From Cinnamomum chago (Eukaryota > Streptophyta > Magnoliopsida > Laurales > Lauraceae), in the NCBI GenBank assembly GCA_038049695.1, contig CP142452.1, positions 49,744,501-49,808,500 on the forward strand: 64,000 bases of DNA, read 5' to 3'. A model generated the notes under the pieces. The model had not been told where the DNA came from. It saw only the letters and a program-made list of their open reading frames with translations, and did not search any database. The translations under genes were made by a program, and so were the position numbers. This document shows, one piece after another, positions 11,476-24,316 of this stretch. Numbering within the stretch: position 1 is the stretch's first letter; each line of letters opens with the position of its first letter.

Positions 11476-13239
11476 TGTTAGTTTTATGGTCTCAATACCA
11501 GTATATGATGTAATAGATTGATTAATTTCTTTATTTATCAATATATATTATTGCTTTCCTTTCATGAGATGAATGTTGTTTTATTACTTGTTTGCACATA
11601 ACTAATATGAATGACATAATGGTTCATGAGATCAATCGGAGTCCACAAGTATACTAGATGTAATACATGTGTATGGATGAGATCCACATGCAGGAGACAT
11701 GTATGGCAAATCTTATACTTAAATATCTTCACAACCAGTGATGAGATTGGGCATCTCATCTGACAAGGTTGCAACACTTTGATCACTATGAGATAGTGTG
11801 ATTTGTCTCGATCATCGGAATGTAAGATTCTGGATCATGGTACTGGTACATTGGATGTATTGAAGGACCATGAGAAGCGCCTTATATACACTGTCTTTAC
11901 TTTAAGGTCTGCTCTCATAATTCCCTAGCAATGGGCTCATAATCCTGAGACATTAATGAACTCAAGCTTCTATCTATTCATTTGCTTTGAGCCACCAATG
12001 AGTGAGGCCAATTGTAGGTCAACACCTCGGTGATTTGGGTACATGGTAGTAGAGCTGTGGGAACATTCAATGGTCAAGATGGAATCTATCTTTAATATCC
12101 CCTTGTGCCAATTAATGGATTTATGATTGGTAAGTGCGCACCCATTCCAATTAAGAGTTAATTGGATCGGTACCAAATGATCATTATAATTAATTGGGGC
12201 TCAAGGATAATAAGATATGGATCTAATTTGGTGGACAGTTCCAATTGATCCATGAATATAGATGGAGGGGCCTACTTGTGGTAATTGGGAAGTTTAGGGT
12301 CTTCAATGTAATATATTCCTAAGACTGGAGTTCAATTGCATTTATATAGTGGAGTTATTTGCAATTAGCTGTGGGCCCGGATTGCGCAAGAGATGTGGGG
12401 TCGCGTGTCCCAGTTGGAGCCTGCTTTCTAAGGAATCCCTAGTGGTCCCCACGCTAGCCCAAGATATTAGAAAGATACTAATTATAGTAGAACTCTAAAA
12501 GGAAATAGAAAGTTACTATTTCTATTTGAAGTGAGACTTCTAATAGTGGTAATAGTAAGTTACTAATTAATAATGGAAGTAGGACTTCTATTTTAATTAG
12601 TAAAAGATGAAGTTACTAATCAAATTTGAAGTAAGACTTCTAATTGTGATTTAGTAAGCAACTAATTATTATGGAAGTAAGACTTCTATTTCAATTAGTA
12701 AGAGGAGGTTGCTTAAGTGCTATAAAAGGAGAGAGAGGAGGCTTGGATGTCCCTTATGCTATTCCATCATTGGAATTCACGCCCAAGCCCTAGGTTTGTG
12801 TAAGTGTTGCACACCACTCTCTTCCTCTCCCTCTTCTAGTTTCTCTTCTAGTTCCCTTTAGGTTTTCTCTTGGAGATTCCACCATCTTCTTGAGAAAAGA
12901 GAATCTAATACGGGTCATAGCGTGGAAGATCAAAGGGTATTGGAGATTCTGATTTGATTAGTGAAGGTGGTCATCATCAAAGAAAGAATTCAAATTCTCC
13001 ATTAGAGCACAACTAAGCTCCAAAGGTATAATCTACATCCTTGTATGTTGTGGATTTCGTGGTTGCATGTTTAGGTGTTGTTTTCTATCTTCTAGATAGG
13101 ATATATTGTTGTACATGGTTTATGAGTTTGAGGGAATGCATCTTGGATTGGGTTTGTTGCCTTCTAGATAGTTGATCCCTGCATCAAGTGGGTCAAAAGT
13201 TTTTGAAACCTATCTGAATGGCCCACCTATTTTCCAACA
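11476..13239 (+). repeat. copia 5' LTR
   Basis: 1764 bp, TG...CA. TATAAAAGG at 12721 is followed by an A/G-rich leader and is the best TATA candidate. Upstream, 12470-12700 has several near-copies of gaagtaagacttctaat, each an inverted repeat around the centre, alternating with agttactaat: a promoter-proximal repeat set. Confidence 0.93.
12470..12710 (+). promoter_or_regulatory. Repeated gaagtnagacttctaat boxes upstream of LTR TATA
   Basis: Boxes of the form gaagtgagacttcta, gaagtaggacttcta and gaagtaagacttcta occur about five times at 30-70 bp spacing, alternating with taagttactaat, immediately upstream of TATAAAAGG at 12721. The gaagt/acttc halves make each box a short palindrome. The set is preserved in the 3' LTR (22690-22880), in the older solo LTR (49720-49800) and, in reverse, at 63240-63370. 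They are plausible enhancer boxes by position; no factor is assigned. Confidence 0.5.
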
Positions 13240-13241
13240 AT

Positions 13242-13254
13242 TGGTATCAGAGAC
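13242..13254 (+). other. copia primer binding site (tRNA-iMet)
   Basis: TGGTATCAGAGAC starts two bases after the 5' LTR end. It is complementary to the 3' end of plant initiator methionine tRNA, the usual primer for plant copia elements. Confidence 0.85.
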
Positions 13255-15015
13255 ATACCTCATCTCTAATCTTGTTAGATCAGTAAGCTTGTTCTAATCT
13301 TTGCATGAGATGCGAAGAAGATAGAGCAAGGGCTATGTAAGGATCAGTTTTGATGAATTTACTTGGTTTGATAGTAGATTCATGTTTGGATAGTCACAAA
13401 AGGGTTTAATAATGATGGAAGGATGGTAGGATGCCATTGAGAGCCTTCAAAAGTTTTTTGGAGGTGTTGGGACTCGAATTAAAAAAAACCCAATTTTCTG
13501 CCTTCGTCAGGCGGGTCGACCTGGCCTCGTGCTTGGTCGACCGGGTGCCTATAGGGTCGGTCGACCGAGCTCGAGGCCAGCTCGACCACCGCCGGGGGAC
13601 ACCCCCGGTTCCCCTCTGCGAAGTGCTTGTATTAAAAGGGTGGATACTTTTGGCATCTTGTTTTTCCATTGTGGTTTGGTAACCTGGTTTTGTGAGATGC
13701 TTTGTTGTATAAGATACTAACTTGCAGCTGATCATGTCCTCTCCATATGGCCCATAAGTCTTTTGCTTTCTATTTACGGTTATTGGTTTATTTAAGGCTA
13801 AATGTAAAGGGCGTCATGGTTTCCTTGGTTTCCCGTGAAAGGGCAAGGCATGATGAATTTGCCTATAGCCCTTTTATTTCCATGTTTAGATTACCATGTA
13901 AGTCTCATAATCGAGGCATAGGAATTTATGTGATTTTTCTAAATTTGTAAATTCTGGCGATGTCCGAGACGAAGAAGGAAAGTAAAGTTGGACTCCTAAT
14001 CAAAGAGTTTGAAGATTACCAAAAGCCTTTTGGTGATGCCCAAAGAGTTTAAGGAATCTCAAAGTTTTGGAAAGTCTAGAAGTCCAAGAAGTCTATTCCG
14101 CTTGGGCCATGTGGAGGAGAGGACTAGTTTCTAATTTTGCACTTTCTATTTATGGATGAATGCTTAATTTAGAATGTTTCCAAATCTGATCCAAACATAG
14201 CAAGTTACTAAAATTGGTCAAATCAAATTAATTTTTGGAAAGAGTTCTAATTAGTGTTGATGACCCATGAGATGGACACATTGGTAACACTAATTTAGAA
14301 ATTGGACTTTCCTTAAAATAACTTGACTTGGAACCAATCTTAGATCATATCATGAGATGATTTGATGTTCATATGTACACATGTGGGCCCTAATACCTTA
14401 CAAAGAAATCCTCAATTCTAAAATATTAAGTGGGAGCGGGGCATTTATATTTAGAAATCCCCATGGTTTTCCACCATAGGTCCATTGTAAAGAAAGTATT
14501 AGCCTCGCGCCATCTTGAGAATGGTCGTTCCCCACGGAGGGCTTTTACTTGTCTGACTACTAGATATGGATCTCCTATGGATAGTGTTGGTGAGACGGGG
14601 CGGGGGCCCACTCCCCAAGGAGGAGCTGCTCGCAACGGTTGTCATGCAATGCTTGTTGGTGGGTCACACTTAACTAAAATAATGATGTAGTATCCCCAAG
14701 GATTTGCCTCATGTATTTTAGAAACCGAAGCTAATCGGGAATCATTCATTATTTGGTATGAGATACCTAGATAATAATGAATGAAGGGGATCATGGAAAG
14801 TTAGTCTTAATCCTAATTTTGGCCAACTTTGATCCGCACCAATCTAGGTGGTATTCGCACTCCCCAAGGAGGCATACCCCGGAGATTGGGATTCCGATGT
14901 ATTCTGAATGTAGTGGTTATGAGGATTCCTACATAAATTTGGTAGAATACTAAACCCTAATGTCATTTAAATTCATTAATTGAATGTATGGTTATGTGCA
15001 AACAGTTTTTCAAGC
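13255..15015 (+). other. copia untranslated leader
   Basis: About 1.76 kb between primer site and gag with no credible ORF. At 13505-13605 it carries a GC-rich cluster of GGTCGACC-type palindromes (ggtcgacctgg, ggtcgaccggg, ggtcgaccgag). Packaging signals of LTR elements usually lie in this interval, but none can be assigned here. Confidence 0.5.
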
Positions 15016-16260
15016 ATGAATTTGAATACTTTCAATCCACTTGCGACCATCCTCAACCAGAATAAGTTGATAGAATCCGACTTTATAAACTGGAAAAGGA
15101 CCCTGGATATTATCCTGACAGCTTCAGGATGCAGATATGTCCTTACCATACCCCCCCCCCTTCCTGAGCCTGAGCTTCATGCACCTCAGCATGGAAAGGA
15201 CCTTTACACCGAATGGACAAAAGACAATGAGATAGCCAGATGTTTTATACAGGCATCCATGTCTAGTGTTTTACAACACCAACATCAATCCTATAAGTCA
15301 ACATACGATATTATATTGAACTTAAAGGAGATGTTTGCGGACCAAGTTAGACCTGCTAGGCAAGCTGCTATGAAGGTGCTGATAAACACTAAGATGACTG
15401 AGGGAACCCCAGTACAAAACCATTTGTTGAAAATGAGTCTCGCACTAAATGAATTAGATGTATTGGGTGTTACGATTGATAAAGAATCGCAGATCGACAT
15501 GATCCTTCAGTCACTACCGGATTCTTTCAATCATTTCGAGATCAATTATAATAAATTGGAAATTACCATAGCTGAGCTGTCTCGCCAGCTGGTAGTGAAT
15601 GAGGAAATCATGAAGAAAGAGAAAAATTCCCTCATGATAGAAAAGTCATTTGCTAGGACCAAGCCAAAAGGCAAAGACCGAGATATCAAGAAGAAATCAG
15701 TCATCAAGGGTCCTAAGGTGGAGAATGGTTCTACTTGTAGTATGGCCAAGACTAAGGATACGGGAGTAAAAGGAAAGTGTTTCCATTGTGGTAAGACAGG
15801 ACATTGGAAAAGGAATTGTCCAGAATATCTGTCTAAGAAGAAGACCTCAGGTATGATTGAGTCACTTATTTCTGAAGTTAGTTTTGCAACTGGTACTTCA
15901 GAATCTTGGTGTATGGACTCCAGGGCAACTGATCACATATGTAATTTGTTGCAGGGGTTCAGGGAAACCAGGAGGTTTAGTGACGGAGAAATCATTGTCA
16001 ACCTAGGATCTGATGCTAAGGCAGAGGTTGTTTCAGTGGGAGTTATTACATTATGTTTTTCAAATGATAAATTGGTTTTGTCAGACACGTTATATGTACC
16101 GTCTTTACGGCGGGATTCAATTTCAGTTTCTAGTATGATGAATAAGAGTTATTCTATTACTCTTGGTACTGAAATTGTCATAAAGAGATACGGTACTTTT
16201 ATGTATTCTGACAAGGTAATTTATGAAATTTATTTGTTAATCCCACAATGTATGAGATAC
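15016..16260 (+). pseudogene. copia gag and protease
   Basis: The first ATG of the conserved reading (MNLNTFNPLATILNQNKL) is at 15016. About 410 residues follow: a UBN2-like Gag (WKRTLDIIL...YDIILNLKEMF...SLPDSFNHF), a basic linker, a CCHC zinc knuckle (CFHCGKTGHWKRNC, about 15775-15815), then the aspartic protease. The protease active site reads DSRATDH, where copia elements have DSGATDH. The Gly-to-Arg change (AGG for GGG, near 15926) should disable it. The frame is lost near 16260, just before the pre-integrase motif. Confidence 0.85.
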
Positions 16261-17040
16261 ATGATACTGAAACAATTAATAGACCATCATTAAAGAGGAA
16301 ATCACCTTCATCTGATCCGACGAAACTTTGGCACTTGAGGCTAGGTCATATAAACCTAAATAGGATTGACAGGCTAGTGAAAGATGGTATCTTGCCTTCA
16401 TTGGTTGTAGAACCAATGCCTGTTTGTGAGTCCTGTCTGGAAGGTAAAATGACCAAAAAGGCCCTTTTCATCAAAGGGCAATAGGGCCAAAGATTTGTTG
16501 GAATTAATGTATATTGATGTGTGTGGACCCATTAATGTCAGGGCCAGAGGAGGATATCTCTTCGCTGATTTTATGAGATACTTATCAGAAAATGGGATTT
16601 TATCCCAGGTGTCTGCTCCTGGTATGCCTCAACAGAATGGAGTAGCAGAAAGAAGGAACCAGACTCTTTTAGATATGATCAGGTCTATAGTGAGTTTCTC
16701 AGGATTACCTATATCCTTTTAGGGATACACCTTGGATACTGCGATGTACATACTAAACCTCGTACCATCTAAATCTATACCTAAGACTCCCCGGGAGTTG
16801 TGGTCCGGGCGAAAGCATAGTCTACAACATTTACACATTTGGGGTTGTCCGGCACATGTGCTAAAGGTTAAGACGGATCAGTTGGAAGCGAAGTCGAAAG
16901 TATGCACGTTTGTAGGATATCCTAAATGAACTAAAGGTTGGTTATTCTATAATCCCAAAGAGCAGAAAGTGATCGTGAGCACTAATGCGGTTTTTCTGGA
17001 GGAAGATTATATGATAGACCGGAAACCTTTAGAAAAAGGT
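16261..17040 (+). pseudogene. copia integrase, internally deleted
   Basis: In a new frame, the GAG-pre-integrase motif (LWHLRLGHINLNRIDRLV, with CESCLEGK) lies at about 16327-16450. The catalytic core begins LMYIDVCGPINVRARGGYLF, then jumps directly to RYLSENGI...APGMPQQNGVAERRNQTLLDMIRS. The segment that carries the second catalytic Asp is therefore missing, a deletion of roughly 60-80 codons. The C-terminal part (AMYILNLVPSKS...PRELWSGRKHSL..LHIWGCPAHV) is recognisable but has stops at about 16720 and 16927. It cannot encode an active integrase. Confidence 0.85.
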
Positions 17041-17421
17041 TATCTTGGAAGAAATTCAAGAGCAAACAATTCCAAATCCTAGTATGACCGAACCTAAGGA
17101 AGAAGCGCCCTTACCTAACCCAGTAATTACACCAGTGCCTTGTTATAGTGGGATCATAATCAGGCCCTCTGACGGGTTCTCGTTCTTGGGAGAGTCTTAC
17201 GAGGCAGTCCCGGAAGAACCGGAACAAGATCCCTGTAACTATGATGAAGCAATTTATGACATAGATTCGGGACATTAGTAAGATACTATGAAAGTTGAGA
17301 TGGAGTCTATGTACTCTAATCAGGTCTGGATACTTATGGACTTGCCTGCCAATATCTAATTTATTTGGTGCAAGTGAGTCTACAAGAGAAAGAGAGGACC
17401 AGATGGAAGAGTTGAGACCTT

Positions 17422-20370
17422 TGTAAGACCCCGACCCGAGTGAACCCGATTAGTGCTAATTAAGTTGCGTGTTAGTGCTAAGCTTGATTAGTGTTTTTGA
17501 TCTAGTTGGGTTTGGAATAACCTTGTTTCTAGTTTTGGGCTTTTTAGAGTGATTGGTAGCTTGTGGGGCCCTTTGGGGGTTTCCCTTTTCGGCTTTGCGT
17601 TTTCTTGCGAGATTTTCCCGATTGGTTGTGAATTGTGTTTTTGGCCCGTTGCATTCATCTTGTGGATTCTTACAACTTTCATGTTGATCCCGTGTCCATT
17701 CGAGGCCCCGAAACCAGATTTTCATAGCCCGGAGGGCAAAACAATCATTGCACACCAAATCTGTACCCAAAACTTGATATTCTCGTAAACCGCGAAACAT
17801 ACACTTTTTGGAAACTAGATATTTCGACGAACATTTCTTCCTTCTTCGTCGAATTCATCCGTGGACCCGAGAGAGATGATTTCAGTCCATTTAGCTTCTT
17901 AAGTTGTGGGACCCAAACCTCTCAATGGTTAACAAGAGGAACCCTTCCCTTCTTCCTCCATTTTCATGTTCCAGCACACTTGAGTCTAAGGTTTTGCTAG
18001 CAAGCTTCTCTTCTTCTTCTTGCTTCTTCATCTCTAATCCTCACCAATATCGCACCAAACTCAAAATGGAGATTGCCAATCTCTTCCCCATCTCACAAGC
18101 TTCATCTTGATACCATTTTTGGAGGAACCCATCAATCTTGAGATCTTCCTTGAACTAGTTCTTCTCATTTGAAGGTCATCCAAGTAAGTGATCCCTCTCA
18201 TCTTCTAGACTTTTAATCTTCTAGCCTTAGGGAAGCTACATTTGCATTATTGGAAGTTCTTTCAATTTCATTCTTGGTGTAACCCATTTTAGGGTTTTAT
18301 TTGGGGATTTTGCCTTGTAGCTTGGGCCATTTCCTTGGAGGACTTGATAGAGCTTAATATCATTAATTGAAGACTTGAGGCAAGTGAATGTTTGGATGTT
18401 TTTAAGTTTGAAATGGTTTGGAGATGCATTTATGGTTTTCATGCTTTCATTGATTGTTTTCATTGATTTTTCCATGGTTGAAATAAATGATCTTTACACA
18501 TCTTGATAGCCTCATTTAATGTCTTGGAATCATGTGTTTAAGTCTCCTTGTTCATAGTTATTTGTGGTTGTTGAGGTGTTGGAAGGAAAAGAAACAAGAA
18601 GGAGAAAAAAATCAAGTTCCCGGGCATGCTTCACGCCCAGTGCCGATCGATCGGACCTACAGACAGATCGATCGGTCTGTCTTTTAGCTGTAAGCCTTTT
18701 TGGGCCGATCGATCGGACCCTGTGTACGCCCAGTGGGTTTTGAAATTTATTTTTTTTGTGGACTTTGGCTACCCTCCTTGGACTCACTTGACCATATGTG
18801 AGAGTGTCTTGAGCCGATGCTCTTCACGGTTGGTCCGGGATGCATCAAAGTTCAATCGATTCAATCTTGAACGGGATGGAACGACACGATATCCTCTTCA
18901 TACCTAAATGCAAAGTCTATTTCCTTGGGTATCGCGAATTCTATTCCTTTCGGTGACTGAGTGGGTTGCTCGATGGTTCCGGGTTGACATCCTACTTAGG
19001 GTGGACCGTTTATAGTCTTGTTTTCCTATCATAATATCTAGTTATAACCATAAGCTCATATTAAGTTTTAAAAATAGTAAAAGTGCATAAGGAGCCCGGA
19101 ATGTCTTCAAACTCAAGGAGTACCAAGTCATATCTATGTTCGACATACGGGACCCCTATTCACTCAAATAGATCTTAAAATCATTATCTTTCCCGAATTG
19201 GTATAATTCATCATATTTCTCTGTTTCCAAGATTTACATGTCATGAGTTGTTTTCCCGAAAGCATGATAGTAGCATTGACTTGTCCCGAAGAGTATTGCC
19301 CGATATGAAATGAAAGTTATACATTGAATATTCTTGCTCGTTCATTGTTTTACTTGTACTTGTTTTACTTGCATATGTATCGATGTGTTATTTAACCTAT
19401 GTGTCGGCATCACTAAGCTTGGATACCTTGTCGGTTTGATCCACCGACTTGGAGATCCCTCTCCCGTCCCGCCAGCTGCAGTTTGGATCCCGATACCCGG
19501 TCATTACCGTGGTCCCGTCCCGATACCCGGTTCGCTACCGTGGTCCTGTTCCCGTATAATTATATTGTATATATGTATACGTTGTTTCTCCTCACCTTGT
19601 GTGACTGAGATCAACGTCCCGTGATACTGTTGTCACTTTAGTGACAGAGGACTTAGCTTTATGTGATTGCCACCTTGTTATTCCCGATTCCTTGGTTACC
19701 TCATATGTTTAATCTTGTTTACTTGTTTTATAGCAAATGATTTACCTGCTTTATGAGAGTTCTTGCTTAAACAGATTTATATGCTTTTCAAGAGACTTCC
19801 TCTATATTATTGTTGTTGTATCTTGTCATTCTCTTGCCAGACCGTCGTGTCTGATCCTTTGCTTTGGTACTCAGGTCCCGTTGCCGGTTTCCTTGAGGAG
19901 GAGCCGGAGGAGGCGGTAGGTGAGCTGCAGCCTTTAGTTGAGTGGCGTGCTGACGATGTCATGTAGACATCGGGTTGCCAAGAGGCGTAACATTTTGGGG
20001 AGAACTTATTAACCATTCTTTTGGGTTATTCTTTTGTAGTATTGGCCTTTGTTGGCCTCTAATTTTGGGGAATGTAACTAAATGATATTTTGTATAACTT
20101 TAACAATTTGTGGGAAACTTGCTATAGATCATTGCTCATTCTGATCCAGTTTTGATATTTAATAATTAATGTTTGCATGATTAGAGATAGTCTACTATTT
20201 GATTTGCTACACGCTTCCGCACTAAAAAGAAATGTTCATGCAAGGTTGTGATATCCTCACCGCGGACACCTGTGGGAAATTAAAATAAAAAATGTATATG
20301 TTGTTGGTTCATGACACATTAGTGTCCCGATCCCGGATTAGTCCTGCGGGCCCGGTCCGGGGTCGCGACA
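17422..20370 (+). mobile_element. Solo chromovirus LTR inside copia pol
   Basis: 2949 bp from tgtaagaccccgacccgag to ggtccggggtcgcgaca, with target duplication ACCTT at 17417-17421 and 20371-20375. Skipping the LTR and one ACCTT joins the copia reading frame exactly (RVETF to KVRLVAKGYTQ), which proves the insertion. Its interior carries a ccgatcgatcgg palindrome cluster (18635-18735) in place of the gcggttagccgc cluster of the related LTRs. Confidence 0.93.
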
Positions 20371-20375
20371 ACCTT

Positions 20376-21646
20376 TAAGGTCAGGCTTGTTGCGAAAGGA
20401 TATACTCAGAAAGAAGATATCGATTATGAGGAAACCTTCTTGCCGGTAGCCATGCTCAAGTCCATCCGGATACTCTTATCCATTGCGGCTCATCTCGATT
20501 ACGAGATTAGGCAAATGGATGTCAAGATGGTGTTTCTGAGCAGCCATCTTGACGAAGACATCTATATGATGCAGCCAGACGGTTTTATAGCTAAACAACC
20601 AAGAGCAAAGAGTTTGCAACATGCAGATGTCTATTTATGGACTGAAGCAGGCATCCCGAACCTAGAACATTCGTTTTGACTAAGCAATCAAGTCAGTTGA
20701 TTTTGTCAAAATCCGAATGAGTCATGAGTGTACATGAAAAGTAAAGGAGGCAGGGTAATTTTTCTAGTCGATGACATCCTTCTCCTAGAGAGTGGTATAT
20801 GGATGTTGTCAACAGTAAAAGGTTTAGTTGGCTAAGACTTTTGATATGAAGGACTTGGGAGAAGCCAGTCGCATCCTAGGGATCAAACTCCATTGAGACC
20901 GGATAAATAGGATGATAGGCTTATCCCAATATGCGTACATAGATAAGGTACTGGTATGGTTTGCTATGCAAGACTCCAAGAAGGGTATTACACCTTTCAG
21001 GCATGGAGTGCACCTTTCCAAGGATCAGTGTCCCAAGACACCTGAAGAAAAGGAGCAGATGAGGTCGATACCATACGCTTCGGGTGTTGGTAGCCTCATG
21101 TATGCTATGCTATTTACTATACCGGACATCTGTCACAGTCTAACCCAGGTCCTAACCATTGGACTGCTGTAAGATGTGTTCTCAAATCCTTGAGAAGGAC
21201 TAGAGATTACATGTTGTTTTATGGGAATAATGAGTTGATTCCAGTCGGTTACACATATTCTGACTTCATGTCAGATAAGGATTCTAAGATATTTACTTCT
21301 GGGTATGTGTTTATGCTATAGCTGCTTGAGAAGCAGCCAAAGAAGCAAGTTGGCTCAATAGATTTCTTATGGAACTTGGAGTGGTGCTTTTGGCATGGCA
21401 ACCGCTCACAGTTTACTGTGATAACAGCAGGGCAGTCGATAAGTCCAAAGAACGCAGGAGCCAAAAGCATGTACAGAGGTTAAAACAAATGGGCAGAGAG
21501 GTGATACTGTTATCACCTAGATAGACTCTGCAGACAATCTGGGAGATCCCTTTACTAAGCCTTTGACTACCAAAGTCTTTGGGCAGTAAGTAGATGGGAT
21601 CTGCATGAGATGCAAACCTGACTGGGATTGAGCCCAAGTGGGAGAT
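20376..21646 (+). pseudogene. copia reverse transcriptase and RNase H
   Basis: RT resumes at 20376 with KVRLVAKGYTQKEDIDYEETF, then IRQMDVKMVFLSSHLDEDIYMMQPDGF. The normal copia Asp-Val-Lys-Thr-Ala-Phe has become DVKMVF. The catalytic box reads LVDDILL near 20768, in a different frame after stops near 20680. RNase H remnants include a SGYVFML stretch and VYCDNSRAV near 21415. Several stops and frameshifts make it inactive. Confidence 0.8.
21634..21646 (+). other. copia polypurine tract
   Basis: CAAGTGGGAGAT directly abuts the 3' LTR start (tgttag at 21647), the standard plus-strand priming site of plant copia elements. Confidence 0.8.
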
Positions 21647-23410
21647 TGTTAGTTTTATGGTCCCAATACCAGTATATGATGTAATAAATTGATTAATTTA
21701 TTTATTTATCAATATATATTATTGCTTTCCTTTCATGAGATGAATGCTGTTTTATTACTTGTTTGCACATAACTAATACGAATGACATAATGGTTCATGA
21801 GATGAACCGGAGTCCACAAGTATACTAGATGTAATACATGTGTATGGATGAGATCTACATGCAGGAGACATGTATGGCAAATCTTATACTTAAATATCTT
21901 CACAACCAGTTATAAGATTGGGCATCTCATCTGACAAGGTTGTAGCACTTTGATCACTATGAGATAGTGTGATTTGTCTCGATAGTCGGAATGTAAGATT
22001 CTGGATCATGGTACTGGTACATTGGATGTATTGAAGGACCATGAGAAACGCCTTATATACACTGTCTTTACTTTAAGGTCTGCTCTCATAATTCCCTAGC
22101 AATGGGCTCATAATCCTGAGACATTAATGAACTCAAGCTTCTATCTATTCATTTGCTTTGAGCCACCAATGAGTGAGGCCAATTGTAGGTCAACACCTCG
22201 GTGATTTGGGTACATGGTAGTAGAGCTGTGGGAACATTCAATGGTCAAGATGGAATCTATCTTTAATATCCCCTTGTGCCAATTAATGGATTTATCATTG
22301 GTAAGTGCGCACCCATTCCAATTAAGAATTAATTGGATCGGTACCAAATGATCATTATAATTAATTGGGGCTCAAGGATAATAAGATATGGATCTAATTT
22401 GGTGGACAGTTCCAATTGATCCATGAATATAGATGGAGGGGCCTACTTGTGGTAATTGGGAAGTTTAGGGTCTTCAATGTAATATATTCCTAAGACTGGA
22501 GTTCAATTGCATTTATATGGTGGAGTTATTTGCAATTAGCTGTGGGCCCGGATTGCGCAAGAGATGTGGGGTCGCGTGTCCCAGTTGGAGCCTGCTTTCT
22601 AAGGAATCCCTAGTGGTCCCCACGCTAGCCCAAGATATTAGAAAGATACTAATTATAGTAGAACTCTAAAAGGAAATAGAAAGTTACTATTTCTATTTGA
22701 AGTGAGACTTCTAATAGTGGTAATAGTAAGTTACTAATTATTAATGGAAGTAGGACTTCTATTTTAATTAGTAAAAGATGAAGTTACTAATCATATTTGA
22801 AGTAAGACTTCTAATTGTGATTTAGTAATCAACTAATTATTATGGAAGTAAGACTTCTATTTCAATTAGTAAGAGGAGGTTGCTTAAGTGTTATAAAAGG
22901 AGAGAGAGGAGGCTTGGATGTCCCTTATGCTATTCCATCATTGGAATTCACGCCCAAGCCCTAGGTTTGTGCAAGTGTTGCACACCACTCTCTTCCTCTC
23001 TCTCTTCTAGTTTCTCTTCTAGTTCCCTTTAGGTTTTCTCTTGGAGATTCCACCATCTTCTTGAGAAAAGAGAATCTGATACGGGTCATAGCGTGGAAGA
23101 TCAAAGGGTATTGGAGATTCTGATTTGATTAGTGAAGGTGGTCATCATCAAAAAAAGAATTCAAATTCTCCATTAGAGCACAACTAAGCTCCAAAGGTGT
23201 AATCTACATCCTTGTATGTTGTGGATTTCGTGGTTGCATATTTACGTGTTGTTTTCTATCTTCTAGATAGGATATATTGATGTACATGGTTTATGAGTTT
23301 GAGGGAATGCATCCTGGATTGGGTTTGTTGCCTTCTAGATAGTTGATCCCTGTATCAAGTAGGTCAAATTTTTTTGAAACCTATCTGAATGGCCCACCTA
23401 TTTTCCAACA
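21647..23410 (+). repeat. copia 3' LTR
   Basis: 1764 bp, the same length as the 5' LTR and about 98 percent identical by eye. TATAAAAGG starts at 22892. It is followed by the target duplication GAATA (23411-23415), and then the old host element resumes. Confidence 0.93.
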
Positions 23411-23415
23411 GAATA

Positions 23416-24316
23416 GACATCATGATTGTTATCAGACGTCATCAGCCAACACAAAGACGAAGTTCAAAATCGGTACCCAAGACTCCTGGCATAACACTTA
23501 GCTCACGACCTCAAAGAGTTGCAGAACTTCAAGAGGTCATGAGCTATGGGGCAATTGTGTGGGATGTTTTCCTAATAGCAGGATTGAGCTAGTCTCGGTA
23601 ACAGTATCGACCAGGCTTATCCCGATCTCGATGGCCAAGCTTGGCAACAGTGCCATAACACATCCAGCTCGACAACAGTGCCAGCTAGCATCGAGCTTGA
23701 GCTAGCTTCGGTAAGAATACCGGCTAGGCTCACCTCGGTCTCAGCATAAGGCACATCGGCAACAGTGCCAGGGTGCGTCCATATCCAGTCTCGATATCAT
23801 CTTCAGTTTGGTAGGACCAACAGAGATGAGTATTAAACCATGATTGTACTCCCTTTAAGCTACGGCTACGTTGCAGAACATACTGAAGATGGGCGCCGAA
23901 CATTGATAAGGGCTTGTCCTTATCGAACGATCACATCCACATGAATACGAGAAGTCAACTCATGATCTGATTGGACAATATCTCCACCTACTACCCCCCA
24001 CTAAGGGACCGCCAGATGGAACTTCCACCTATATATATATATACGAGGGTAAAGATCCCAAAAAGGTACGCCAGGCCACATAAGGCCATACAATACAATA
24101 CAAGCATACTTGTCTTTCTTCTCCTTTGACCATTTGTTCAGTGACAACACTAACTCAGGCATCGGAGAGCCTTCGGCTGATTGCAGTCAGGGTCTCTGAT
24201 CTCTATTTCTCCTTCCCTTTCGGGTTTTGGGGCAATTCATCCTTCCCAAAGAAGCTTAACAGCATTATTATGAGTTTCATACTCGCTTAATCAAGTCCCT
24301 AAGATTTAGGCACTTA
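23416..24316 (+). mobile_element. 3' LTR-like end of the old Tat-like element
   Basis: The host sequence resumes immediately after the copia target duplication, continuing 10933-11475. It has short repeats with ctcggt, ggcaacagtgcca and tcgagctagc (23590-23790), a TATA-like run (tatatatatatac near 24030), and downstream text including ctaactcaggcatcggagagcc typical of R/U5 regions of plant gypsy LTRs. The end is placed at cttaca near 24316. No partner LTR is available to confirm it. Confidence 0.45.

Larger units (their letters stand above)
11476..23410 (+). mobile_element. Full-length copia retrotransposon (with nested solo LTR)
   Basis: Both ends are exact: 1764-bp LTRs (11476-13239 and 21647-23410) starting tgttagttttatgg and ending ccaaca, with target duplication GAATA at 11471-11475 and 23411-23415. 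A tRNA-iMet-type primer site follows the 5' LTR and a polypurine tract precedes the 3' LTR. The internal part holds degenerate gag, protease, integrase, reverse transcriptase and RNase H in the copia order. A gypsy solo LTR (17422-20370) splits the coding region. LTR differences, counted by eye, number about 35-40, roughly 2 percent. Confidence 0.95.
2026..24316 (+). mobile_element. Old non-autonomous gypsy (Tat-like) element, split by four later insertions
   Basis: Removing the inserted LTRs (3752-6917, 7267-10126) and the copia element (11476-23410), each bounded by its own target duplication, leaves about 4.3 kb of continuous sequence. It holds a gag fragment on the plus strand (2058-2450), no recognisable pol, a multi-exon antisense gene (2775-10932, minus) and an LTR-like 3' end at about 10940-11475 plus 23416-24316. 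Gag plus an antisense extra ORF of this kind is known from Tat-lineage plant gypsy elements such as Grande. Lineage assignment and the right boundary (cttaca near 24316) are inference. The left LTR is not in the window. Confidence 0.55.
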
